From assembly GCA_020026415.1 (NCBI GenBank), contig JAHHQL010000006.1, positions 33,495-97,494 on the forward strand: 64,000 nt of DNA, read 5' to 3'. Source of the stretch: Alistipes sp. (GTDB lineage Bacteria; Bacteroidota; Bacteroidia; Bacteroidales; Rikenellaceae). Shown here in pieces: positions 40,999-49,424 of the stretch. The notes below the pieces were generated by a model, which was not told the origin of the DNA, made no database searches, and worked only from the letters and a program-made list of their open reading frames with translations. Position 1 is the first letter of the stretch, and each line of letters begins with the position of its first letter. Position numbers and translations under genes: made by a program.

Positions 40999-42426
40999 CT
41001 ACAACTCGTCATCCTCGTCGCTCGATGTCATCTGGTTGTTGATCTGCTGTACCTTCACCTTCAGTCGGTCGATCCAACTCGTCTTCTTGGGTTTCACCAC
41101 GGGTTCCGGTTCGGGTTCGGGTTCGGGTTTTGCCGGTTCTTCCGCAGGTGTGGCAGGAGCGACGGGGGCGGGTTGTTCGGCAGACCGCCCGGCAGGTTGT
41201 TCCGCTTCGGCGGGCTGCTCCGCTTCCGTCGGTTTCTCGGTCTCAGGTTCGGGACGCTCGACCAGAACACTCGACACACCGAGTTGTGCGCCGCGCAACA
41301 ACAGACCCGTCACGGTCGTATAGGAAGGATCGTCGAGAAACTGCGCCGTCTCGTCCGAGAATCCGATTTCGGGCAGTGCCACACGCACTTCCATGCCCGT
41401 CACACGGCGGAACAATTCATCGAGGTTCTTCAAACGCGACGAACCGCCCGTGAGGACGATACCGTAGGCCAGTTTGTCGTAATATCCCGAATCGCGGATC
41501 TCCTGCATGACATACTCCACAATGTCCGTGGCGCGCGCCTCGATCGCGGCGGCGATGTTGCGGATCATGAACTCCTTCGTGTCGCGCCCCGTGTGTCCGT
41601 TCAGACGAATCATGCGGTCTTCGGGTGCGAGATCGGCAACCGCCGAACCGACCTGCACCTTGATCTTCTCGACCACCTTCTCAGGGACACCCATCGAGCG
41701 GATGTCGTGATTGATGGCCGAAGCACCCATGGGAATGGTGGCGATGTAACGCACCACGTTGCGGTAGTAAACCGTCACATCGGTCAGTTCCGCACCGACA
41801 TTCACGACGGCGACACCCTCCTCCTTCTCGTCGGGAATGAGGATCGACTCGCCCATGTAGAGGGCATTGGGAAGCACATCGAGGATGTTGATCTTCATGC
41901 GCTTGAGAGCCAACTCCAGACGTTGCATGGGGGTCTTCTGGCACAGAATGAAGTTAAATGTGGAAGAGAGTTTGCGGGTGAACGATCCCTCAGGATTCTC
42001 CACCTCCTGATTGTCATCGACGATATAGTTCTGCGGGACGCGATCCATGATGATCTCCCCTTCGGGAGCCTGCACGTTGCGCATACGGTCGAACAGACCC
42101 TGCACATCGTTGTGGTTCACGCCGTTGTCGGGATCCGATGCGAAAACGTGGTCCGTATGACGGGCACAACGGACAAATTCGCCCGAAATACCGGCATAGG
42201 CCTCCGTAATGCGGATACCCAGTTCTTTCTCTATTTTGGTGATTACCTCGCGAATGGATTGTCCGACCAGTTCGATGTTTTCGATCTGACCGGCACGCAT
42301 ACCCCGGGCATGCGTCTGGACAATACTCACAACATCGAGCAATCCCTGCTCGTTTTTCTCCGCGATGGCAACCGTGACATTCATGGAGCCAAGATCGATG
42401 GCAATTACATAATTCTTTCTTTCCAC
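40999..42426 (-). CDS. ftsA: Cell division protein FtsA
   Basis: FtsA is the actin-like protein that ties FtsZ to the membrane. The 475-residue protein has the actin-fold phosphate loop IAIDLGSMNVTVAIAE at the start, the 1C interaction domain, VVNVGAELTDVTVYY and GIVLTGGSSRLKNLDELF. After about residue 390 comes a Pro/Glu/Ala linker of some 60 residues with PEPEPEPEP, then a C-terminal segment SWIDRLKVKVQQINNQM that probably is the amphipathic membrane-targeting helix, followed by an acidic tail. Translation starts at a GTG (42426). The gene sits between ftsQ and ftsZ. Confidence 0.95.
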   Translation of the reverse strand: MERKNYVIAIDLGSMNVTVAIAEKNEQGLLDVVSIVQTHARGMRAGQIENIELVGQSIREVITKIEKELGIRITEAYAGISGEFVRCARHTDHVFASDPDNGVNHNDVQGLFDRMRNVQAPEGEIIMDRVPQNYIVDDNQEVENPEGSFTRKLSSTFNFILCQKTPMQRLELALKRMKINILDVLPNALYMGESILIPDEKEEGVAVVNVGAELTDVTVYYRNVVRYIATIPMGASAINHDIRSMGVPEKVVEKIKVQVGSAVADLAPEDRMIRLNGHTGRDTKEFMIRNIAAAIEARATDIVEYVMQEIRDSGYYDKLAYGIVLTGGSSRLKNLDELFRRVTGMEVRVALPEIGFSDETAQFLDDPSYTTVTGLLLRGAQLGVSSVLVERPEPETEKPTEAEQPAEAEQPAGRSAEQPAPVAPATPAEEPAKPEPEPEPEPVVKPKKTSWIDRLKVKVQQINNQMTSSDEDDEL

Positions 42427-42459
42427 GACTAACTCTATTTTATTCCTCTTCGAAACTAC

Positions 42460-43560
42460 TTATCTTTTACAAATCACCTGATTGTCATATCGAACATCTA
42501 TGCTCCGGTAATAATTCCACCCGATGCGGCTCAGCCCCTTGCGATAGAAACGCTCAAGGCGTTCGAATTTGCGACCGAAATCGTCCAAACGTCCGAAACG
42601 GATCCGAAAGTCGCCGCTGCGCGGGATGAGATCCACCTCCAAGGCTCCGGCCGGAGTCGATCGTGCCACGATCTGAACCACTTCCGACCTCCAAAAAGAG
42701 TCTGATTCGACATGTTCTACAAAGGTAAGGAGTTTCACGAAATCTTCGTAGTTTTTTTGCAATTTTTTTTGCATCATTTTACGACTTTCCTGCTGACGCG
42801 CAATTTGTTTGACCGTATCCTGATACAATCCGCGGATGTAGCGGAAACGGCGGCGGTTCATCTTCTTTTCACGGCGCAGTTTCACCACCCGTTTGTCGAA
42901 CTCCTCCTCGCTTTCGCCGAGCCACCATTTGCGCTTGATGAAGCGGCGGCGTTCCTTACGCATCGAATCCGCATAGTTGTCCATCCACTGGTAAAAGGGG
43001 CGTTTCGACTTTTCCAATTCGCTGATTTCCAGATCAAGATCACCAAGCCTCCGAAGGATATGCTCTCGAACCGATCCCTTGTACTCGCGGGGAAAGGGCG
43101 GCGCGTAATCGCCCGTCACCACCGGTACATAGACCGACGCAAGGGGCGGAGCGACAAACGTATAACCCGACCGTGTCACATAACTGTTGCGGCGGTCGCT
43201 CATCAGGCGATAGACGGGTTCGCGTTGCGAGAGTTTGATCCGCAAAATACCTTCGTTGGTGACATACGCCACCGCTTTTTCGACAAATCCGTCGCTCATG
43301 ATCAGGCGTTCGATGCGGTCGCAATCCACCTTGTCGATCTGCTCGCCGACGGTCGGGATTTTCGCCCGTTCGATCTGACGACGCACGCGGTCGGCGGTCA
43401 CCAGAAAACCCATCTCGGAACTGTCCCTCAGTTCGATCTCCAACCGTGCGATTTTCCTGTGGGCACGCAGATCGCCGCGCAACACGACCGCAAGGATCAC
43501 GTAGCACACCACGCCGCCCCAGAGCAGCATCCAAAGCACCTGTCGGAAGATGGGTTTCAT
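42460..43560 (-). CDS. ftsQ: Cell division protein FtsQ with a long charged insertion
   Basis: FtsQ is the bitopic periplasmic division protein linking FtsB/FtsL to the ring. The 366-residue protein has one N-terminal membrane segment (residues about 7-27), a POTRA-like part (MGFLVTADRVRRQIERAKIPTVG, about 50-75) and the beta domain; position next to murC and ftsA confirms the call, as sequence identity in FtsQ is always low. It is about 110 residues longer than usual FtsQ proteins because of an extremely basic, predicted helical insertion at about 165-275 (KERRRFIKRKWW and KLRREKKMNRRRFRYIRG). The C-terminus (FERLERFYRKGLSRIGWNYYRSIDVRYDNQVI) is typical of Bacteroidetes FtsQ. Confidence 0.88.
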   Translation of the reverse strand: MKPIFRQVLWMLLWGGVVCYVILAVVLRGDLRAHRKIARLEIELRDSSEMGFLVTADRVRRQIERAKIPTVGEQIDKVDCDRIERLIMSDGFVEKAVAYVTNEGILRIKLSQREPVYRLMSDRRNSYVTRSGYTFVAPPLASVYVPVVTGDYAPPFPREYKGSVREHILRRLGDLDLEISELEKSKRPFYQWMDNYADSMRKERRRFIKRKWWLGESEEEFDKRVVKLRREKKMNRRRFRYIRGLYQDTVKQIARQQESRKMMQKKLQKNYEDFVKLLTFVEHVESDSFWRSEVVQIVARSTPAGALEVDLIPRSGDFRIRFGRLDDFGRKFERLERFYRKGLSRIGWNYYRSIDVRYDNQVICKR

Positions 43561-43568
43561 CGCCGGAA

Positions 43569-44945
43569 TTAACTTTTCAGTTTCAGTTTTTCGGCAATCG
43601 CCTTACAGCAGACGTCGATGTTGCCCGCACCGAACGTGATGACCACATCGGTCGGCATCGCGTAGAGCGTATCTGCCAGATCCTCACGCTCGACGATCTT
43701 CCACGGAGCGGTCACCAGACGGCCGATCATCTCCGACGAAACACCCTCGACAGGCTCTTCACGGGCGGGGTAAATCGGCACGAGGATCACCTCGTCGGCA
43801 TGCGACAGAGCCTCGGCAAATTCGCGGTACAGGTCGCGCGTACGGGTATAGAGATGGGGCTGGAAAACAGCCGTCACACGCCGTCCGGGAAACATTTTCT
43901 TGACCGACGTAAGCGTTGCCGCCAACTCGTTGGGATGGTGGGCGTAGTCGTCCATATAGACCTGACGCGGGGTATTCACCCAGAAATCGAAACGGCGTTT
44001 TACGCCCGAAAACGAAGCCAGTGCCTCGCGCACCTTATCGTGGTCGAGAGCCACGCCTTCGTGCCGGGCGGCGCACCACACGGTCGCCACGGCAGCCACC
44101 GAATTTTCGATGTTCACCCATCCGGGAACGCCCAGTCGGCACTTTTCGATCGTCGAGTCGGGCGTCACCAGATCATACTGATAATGACCGCCTTCCAAGA
44201 GTTTCACGTTTCGGGCATAGAAGTCGCACGGCTCATCGTAAGAGTAGCGGTAAGTCGTGCATTCGAGGTCGTGCAGGGGCAGTTCGAGTCCCTGTTTGAT
44301 AATGAGTGCACCCCCCTTGCGGATCTGTGCGGCAAATTGCGCAAAGGCCTTTTTGACCTCCTCGTGCGTGCCGTAGATATCCAAATGATCGGGATCTGCC
44401 GACGTGATCACTGCCACATCGGGATAGAGGCGCAGGAACGAACGGTCAAACTCGTCGGCTTCAACCGCAAGACGGTTGCCTCCGCCCAATACCAGATTCC
44501 CGTCGAAATTCTTCGACAATCCGCCGAGGAAAGCCGATCCGCCACCCGTCAGCGTACGGTTCAACCACGCCACGAGGGTCGAGGTCGAGGTTTTGCCGTG
44601 CGTACCCGACACGGCTATGACGTATTTGCCCTCGGCAAGGTGGCCGAGCATCTGCGAACGCTTCTCGATCTTATAGCCGTGTTCGCGGAAATAGCAGAAC
44701 TCCTTATGGTCGTGCGGAACGGCGGGCGTAAACACCACGAGCGTATCCTCCGCCGAACGCATATCCGCGGGAATCAGGTCGATATTCTCCTCATAGTGGA
44801 TCTCTGCGCCCTCCTCTTCGAGGCGGTGCGTCAGGGGTGTCGCCGTGCGGTCATAGCCTGCCACGTGCCACCCCTCGTGGAGAAAATAGCGCGCCAAGGC
44901 ACTCATGCCGATTCCTCCGATTCCCAAAAAATATATCTTTTTCAT
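43569..44945 (-). CDS. murC: UDP-N-acetylmuramate--L-alanine ligase
   Basis: MurC adds L-alanine to UDP-MurNAc with ATP in the cytoplasm, the first step of the peptide stem. The 458-residue protein begins with the Rossmann motif IYFLGIGGIGMSALARYFLHEG, has the Mur ligase P-loop AVSGTHGKTSTSTLVAW near residue 110, and the C-terminal YAHHPNELAATLTSVK segment. It lies five bases after murG and eight before ftsQ, so these genes form one transcript. Other mur ligases are not in the window. Confidence 0.97.
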   Translation of the reverse strand: MKKIYFLGIGGIGMSALARYFLHEGWHVAGYDRTATPLTHRLEEEGAEIHYEENIDLIPADMRSAEDTLVVFTPAVPHDHKEFCYFREHGYKIEKRSQMLGHLAEGKYVIAVSGTHGKTSTSTLVAWLNRTLTGGGSAFLGGLSKNFDGNLVLGGGNRLAVEADEFDRSFLRLYPDVAVITSADPDHLDIYGTHEEVKKAFAQFAAQIRKGGALIIKQGLELPLHDLECTTYRYSYDEPCDFYARNVKLLEGGHYQYDLVTPDSTIEKCRLGVPGWVNIENSVAAVATVWCAARHEGVALDHDKVREALASFSGVKRRFDFWVNTPRQVYMDDYAHHPNELAATLTSVKKMFPGRRVTAVFQPHLYTRTRDLYREFAEALSHADEVILVPIYPAREEPVEGVSSEMIGRLVTAPWKIVEREDLADTLYAMPTDVVITFGAGNIDVCCKAIAEKLKLKS

Positions 44946-44950
44946 CTTTT

Positions 44951-46051
44951 CTATTTTAGCAATTTTACGATTTCATCGACGATGTCCTCGGCGGCACGGA
45001 GACGCGCCAAAAGTTCGATGTTGCGCGTCATACGCTCCTTGCGCGCCTCATCCCGTGCAAGGTCGATGGCGCACTCCATGGCGTGCTCCTTACAATCGCG
45101 GTCTGCAACGAGCAGAGCGGCATCCTTCTCGGCCAGTGCACGCGCATTTTTCGTCTGGTGATCCTCCGCCACATTCGGCGAGGGGATGAACACCACGGGT
45201 TTGGCCACCAGACACAACTCCGACACGGTATTGGCACCGCTACGCGACACCACCACATCGGCGGCGGCATAAGCATAGTCCATACGTTCGATAAATGCGC
45301 CCTGCCATACGTGTTCGGCGGGGTATTCCTTCAGGAAGGCCTGCATCTCCTTCTGGTAGTATTTACCCGTCTGCCAGATGACCTGCACGGGGGCTTTGCC
45401 CTCGGTACGCAAGATCCACGCCTTCATCATCTCGTTCATCGAGCGCGTACCGAGCGAACCGCCCACGACGAGTATCACGGGAAGATCCGGCGTAAATCCG
45501 TAATACTTCAATGCCTCGCCGCGATCGGCACCCTCTTTCGAGAAACGTCCGCGCAACGGATTACCCGTCATGGTGATCTTTTCGGCGGGGAAGAAGCGTT
45601 CCATGTGGTCATAAGCCACACAGATGCGTTTTGCCCCCTTTGCCAGAATCTTATTGGTCAGTCCGGCGTAGGAGTTTTGTTCCTGAATGAGGGTCGGCAC
45701 TTTCAGTCGCTGAGCCGCCCACAGCACGGGCGCACTTGCATAACCGCCGAAACCGACACAAATATCGGCCTTGAAACGGCGGATTGTCCGGCGTGCCATA
45801 CGGATGCTCTTCAATACTTTGAACGGCACCAGCAGGTTATGCCAGTCCATACGGCGTTGCAGACCCGCGATCGGCAATCCGACAATCTTATAGCCCAGCG
45901 CAGGCACTTTTTCCATCTCCATCTTCCCCTCGGCACCCACAAAAAGGATGTCCACATCGTCTCCGAAACGGCGTTTCAAAGCCTCGGCAACAGCAACGGC
46001 GGGATAGATGTGGCCACCTGTTCCACCACCCGAAACAATTATTTTTTTCAT
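44951..46051 (-). CDS. murG: UDP-GlcNAc:lipid I N-acetylglucosaminyltransferase
   Basis: MurG converts lipid I to lipid II on the inner face of the inner membrane. The 366-residue GT-B protein opens with ISGGGTGGHIYPAVAVAEAL, has QEQNSYAGLTNKILAKGAKR near residue 123, and the donor site SRSGANTVSELCLVAKPVVFIPSPN. It is the first gene of the murG-murC-ftsQ-ftsA-ftsZ series here. An intergenic stretch of 225 bases with a short palindromic element separates it from the degenerate M48 gene upstream. Confidence 0.97.
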   Translation of the reverse strand: MKKIIVSGGGTGGHIYPAVAVAEALKRRFGDDVDILFVGAEGKMEMEKVPALGYKIVGLPIAGLQRRMDWHNLLVPFKVLKSIRMARRTIRRFKADICVGFGGYASAPVLWAAQRLKVPTLIQEQNSYAGLTNKILAKGAKRICVAYDHMERFFPAEKITMTGNPLRGRFSKEGADRGEALKYYGFTPDLPVILVVGGSLGTRSMNEMMKAWILRTEGKAPVQVIWQTGKYYQKEMQAFLKEYPAEHVWQGAFIERMDYAYAAADVVVSRSGANTVSELCLVAKPVVFIPSPNVAEDHQTKNARALAEKDAALLVADRDCKEHAMECAIDLARDEARKERMTRNIELLARLRAAEDIVDEIVKLLK

Positions 46052-46147
46052 TGGTTTACTCCTTATTTCTTTTCTTACTTTTTGACTTCCATGAGTTGGG
46101 GTATTTTACCCTTCTCCCCATGAAAAAAAACAAGATTTTGACAATTC

Positions 46148-46177
46148 CTCTAAATCTCCCTTTGAAAAGGGAGACTT
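46148..46177. repeat. Short palindromic REP-like element
   Basis: CTCTAAATCTCCCTTT at 46148-46163 leads into TCTCCCTTT/AAAGGGAGA (46155-46163 with 46166-46174), then CTT. This layout, a CTAAATC flank before a pyrimidine-purine palindrome and then ACTT, resembles REP or miniature elements seen widely in bacterial genomes (recalled). Only one copy is visible in the window. No gene is seen in 46052-46276. Confidence 0.4.
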
Positions 46178-46276
46178 GCTCCGCTCCTCATCGGGTATTT
46201 TATAATTTATCGCTTTACAAACGGAATCTGCCACGCATTCCTATATTAATTACTGCACAAATTTCCATGCCACGCC

Positions 46277-47827
46277 TTACACGCCCGCGGCCGCAATCGG
46301 CATCGGTGCTTCCGCGCCCATCATACCGTGCAATTTGATCAGCATTTTCCTTGCCCAAGCAATTTCCTGCCCCACAAACTCACTGTTATATTTCCACAGC
46401 AGTTCCGTCTTATAAATATCGGTGGAGACGCCGCCCATACCGCTCAATTTATTGATATAATCCTTCAGCAAGGCAACGGCTTTCTCCCGTTGGTTCATTC
46501 TCAGATTCACGATAATCTCGATCCGATCCGCCGACACCGGTTGTCCGATCGCCTTGGCTTCGGCCAGCAAATCCAATATCTCACGGTTGGATTCCTCCGT
46601 GTTCGACATGGCCAAAAGACATTTCGCCTTCAAGATATAATCCTCCGCCGTCGCCACATGGTTCTCGATATTCTGATCCAAAAACTTTACACACCGGGCA
46701 AATCGTCGATCCGCATATTTCAGCATGGCCTGATTGGTCACTGCAAAAGAAACCATCTGCTCAAAAGCGACATCTCTTTTCATGGATTGATCCAGAGAAT
46801 CCGAATATCCGGACGATTCGGCATATATTGTATTGTTATATTCTTGATAATGTAATTTATCAATATTGGTAAGTGCCGCAGATAATGCATTCTTATCATA
46901 TCCCAACAACTCCAAAATCTTGCCGGCAACCGTTTCAGCCTCTTTCTTTTGTTCATAGGTGTACTCCATACCTAATCGCTTGACTATTTTCTTTCCTATT
47001 TCGGAAGACAATGCAGCCACACCGACAGTTGCCAATCCGGGCGTATAATAATTTCCGCTTGCCGCGGCAACACCTTCTCCGACAGCCGTAATTCCCGTCA
47101 GCAATGCCGACCAAAATTCGGCTCTTCGGGCACGTTGCTCGGCTAAATTGACATTCAAAATACTGTGATCCAGAACGAAATATGCTATTCCACGTGCCAA
47201 AACAGCCACCAGTTCATCTTCCGAATGCAACACAGACAACAATCCCGTATTGAGGATTATCGTTCCGTTCGGATAAACACCGCAATGGGGCGTGGAACTC
47301 TGCTGGAGCAGTATATTGATTTGCGGAGATCGTCCGTCAAGCAGTCTCTTCGGCATAATCTTAAGGGCAAGACCGTAAATATAACTTTCCAGATAGGGAT
47401 CTTCAAACTCCAACCCATGACTTTGAATTTCTCGGACATAACCCAGTGCATCCTCCTCCATCTCTTTTCTCAGTTCAGGTTGGAAGCCATTTTTTTGGAG
47501 ATTCCAAATGACCTTATTGATAATCATTCCGTCCCAAAATTCTTGCACATCATGATATTGGAAATCGAACGTATTATCAAAATTCCGATTAATCTCCAAC
47601 TTATCCCCATTCTGATCAATCAGGAGGAATTTCTGCTCTGCCTTTGAAAATTCGTTAAATACAGTCTCATAGGTAAGACTTTTAAAATTCACACTTGTAC
47701 CCTGTTTTAACTTCTTCATGTTTTTCAGCATGGTCGCACGCAGATCCACATCAAACGTGGTCTGTGCAAAGCCCGAACTCAAAGAGAATACACTCAGGAG
47801 AAGAATCAAAAATTTAAAATGTTTCAT
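46277..47827 (-). CDS. M48-family-like exported protein with destroyed zinc motif (pseudo-protease)
   Basis: The 516-residue protein has a signal peptide (MKHFKFLILLLSVFSLSSGFAQ) and matches the architecture of secreted M48 peptidases with a helical repeat tail: PNGTIILNTGLLSVLHSEDELVAVL (about 187-210) is the sequence before the family's HExxH motif. Here the motif itself reads RGIAY (212-216), so both zinc histidines and the catalytic glutamate are lost, and the downstream Glu-rich third-ligand helix reads KKEAETVAG. The frame is intact, so this looks like a maintained non-catalytic homologue, not a dead gene. Its composition is AT-richer than the flanking mur and yifB genes. ATG 47827 is preferred to a GTG three codons upstream. 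The C-terminal 150 residues look TPR-like. Confidence 0.75.
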   Translation of the reverse strand: MKHFKFLILLLSVFSLSSGFAQTTFDVDLRATMLKNMKKLKQGTSVNFKSLTYETVFNEFSKAEQKFLLIDQNGDKLEINRNFDNTFDFQYHDVQEFWDGMIINKVIWNLQKNGFQPELRKEMEEDALGYVREIQSHGLEFEDPYLESYIYGLALKIMPKRLLDGRSPQINILLQQSSTPHCGVYPNGTIILNTGLLSVLHSEDELVAVLARGIAYFVLDHSILNVNLAEQRARRAEFWSALLTGITAVGEGVAAASGNYYTPGLATVGVAALSSEIGKKIVKRLGMEYTYEQKKEAETVAGKILELLGYDKNALSAALTNIDKLHYQEYNNTIYAESSGYSDSLDQSMKRDVAFEQMVSFAVTNQAMLKYADRRFARCVKFLDQNIENHVATAEDYILKAKCLLAMSNTEESNREILDLLAEAKAIGQPVSADRIEIIVNLRMNQREKAVALLKDYINKLSGMGGVSTDIYKTELLWKYNSEFVGQEIAWARKMLIKLHGMMGAEAPMPIAAAGV

Positions 47828-47868
47828 GTCAATCACTTTTTATATTCATTTTCGGACAATTTCATGCG

Positions 47869-49410
47869 TCACCTTCCCCAACTGCCTCTGTCCAAATTTC
47901 GATATCCGATGGCCTCGGCGATATGTGCCACTCCGATCTCGGCAGCACCCTCCAGATCGGCAATGGTTCTTGCCACCTTGAGAATGCGGTCGTAGGCACG
48001 TGCCGACAAATCCAGGCGGGTCATCGCACGCCCCAGCAAATCCGCTCCTGTCGCATCGAGACGGGCGTATTGTTTCAACAATCCGGTGGACATCTGCGCA
48101 TTGCAATATACTCCCCGAACATCTTTAAATCGCTTTCTCTGAATGGCTCGCGCCGCAATCACCCGTTCGCGGATCTGCGCACTCGTCTCCGCATGCGCCT
48201 CTCCCGCAAGGGCTTCCAAGGGCACGGGGGTCACCTCGATCTGCAAGTCGATGCGATCCATCAGAGGGCCCGAAATACGGTTCATGTAGCGTTGCACGGC
48301 ACCCGGCGAACAGCAACACTCCTTCGTGGGGTGGTTGTAATAACCGCACGGGCAGGGGTTCATCGCCGCCACCAGCATAAAGTTGGCGGGATATTCCACG
48401 CTGTATTTTGCACGCGAGATGGTGATCCGCCGATCCTCCAGCGGTTGGCGCAGCACCTCCAGCACGTTACGCCCAAATTCGGGCAACTCGTCCAAGAACA
48501 GCACGCCGTTATGTGCCAGCGACACCTCCCCCGGACACGGTGACTGACCGCCGCCGATGATGGCGACCTGCGAGGCCAAGTGATGCGGAGCACGGAACGG
48601 ACGGCACGACATCAGTCCGCCCTCGAAATCCGTCTTGCCTGCCACCGAATGGATTTTGGTAGTTTCGAGTGCCTCCTCACGGCTCAACGGAGGAAGGATC
48701 GACGGCAGACGGCGTGCCAGCATCGTCTTGCCCGATCCGGGCGAACCGATCAGGATGATGTTGTGTCCGCCCGCGGCGGCTACCTCCATGGCGCGTTTGA
48801 CGTATTCCTGCCCCCTTACATCGGCAAAATCGTCCTCATAGGCACTGCTTTGAAGATCACATTCCCCGATTGCGGAAGACACGGCGGATCGGATTTCGAC
48901 CTCGCCGTTCAGATAATCAATCGTCTGGCGGAGATTCTCCACCCCGACAACCTCGATGCCGTCCACCACAGCCGCCTCCACGACATTCTCCCGTGCCACG
49001 ACAAGACGTTTCAGACCCGCCTTTCGGGCACAGAGCGCAACGGGCAGAATACCGTGTACGGGGCGCACCGTGCCGTCCAACGACAACTCGCCCGCAAACA
49101 TCATCGCGTCCAACTCCCCGGAGTTGATGCGCTGCATCGCCGCGAGGATTCCGATGGCAATCGGCAGGTCGAATGCCGCACCCTCCTTGCGCAGGTCGGC
49201 AGGGGCAAGGTTTACCACGACTTTCCGTCCCGACATCCGCTCGCCCGAATTTTCAAACGCCGCACGGATGCGCTGCTCGCTCTCCTTGACGGCATTGTCG
49301 GGAAGTCCGACCAGATACATACCCAATCCGCCTCCGGCAATATTGACCTCGACGGTCACTGTCACGGCATCAATACCGACAATGGCTGCTGCATGAGTTG
49401 AGACAAACAT
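47869..49410 (-). CDS. YifB/ComM-family Mg-chelatase-like AAA+ ATPase
   Basis: The 513-residue protein has an N-terminal ChlI-type Lon-protease-fold domain (about 1-160, VNLAPADLRKEGAAFDLPIAIG), an AAA+ core with Walker A IGSPGSGKTMLARRLP near 215, and a Mg_chelatase_C end (RISGPLMDRIDLQIEV and ALS-like helices). ComM, its best studied relative, is a hexameric helicase that helps branch migration in natural transformation. It lies 15 bases after dnaB on the same strand, probably in one transcript, and window neighbours comF and priA are also DNA-handling genes. Confidence 0.93.
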   Translation of the reverse strand: MFVSTHAAAIVGIDAVTVTVEVNIAGGGLGMYLVGLPDNAVKESEQRIRAAFENSGERMSGRKVVVNLAPADLRKEGAAFDLPIAIGILAAMQRINSGELDAMMFAGELSLDGTVRPVHGILPVALCARKAGLKRLVVARENVVEAAVVDGIEVVGVENLRQTIDYLNGEVEIRSAVSSAIGECDLQSSAYEDDFADVRGQEYVKRAMEVAAAGGHNIILIGSPGSGKTMLARRLPSILPPLSREEALETTKIHSVAGKTDFEGGLMSCRPFRAPHHLASQVAIIGGGQSPCPGEVSLAHNGVLFLDELPEFGRNVLEVLRQPLEDRRITISRAKYSVEYPANFMLVAAMNPCPCGYYNHPTKECCCSPGAVQRYMNRISGPLMDRIDLQIEVTPVPLEALAGEAHAETSAQIRERVIAARAIQRKRFKDVRGVYCNAQMSTGLLKQYARLDATGADLLGRAMTRLDLSARAYDRILKVARTIADLEGAAEIGVAHIAEAIGYRNLDRGSWGR

Positions 49411-49424
49411 AACATTCCGAACGA

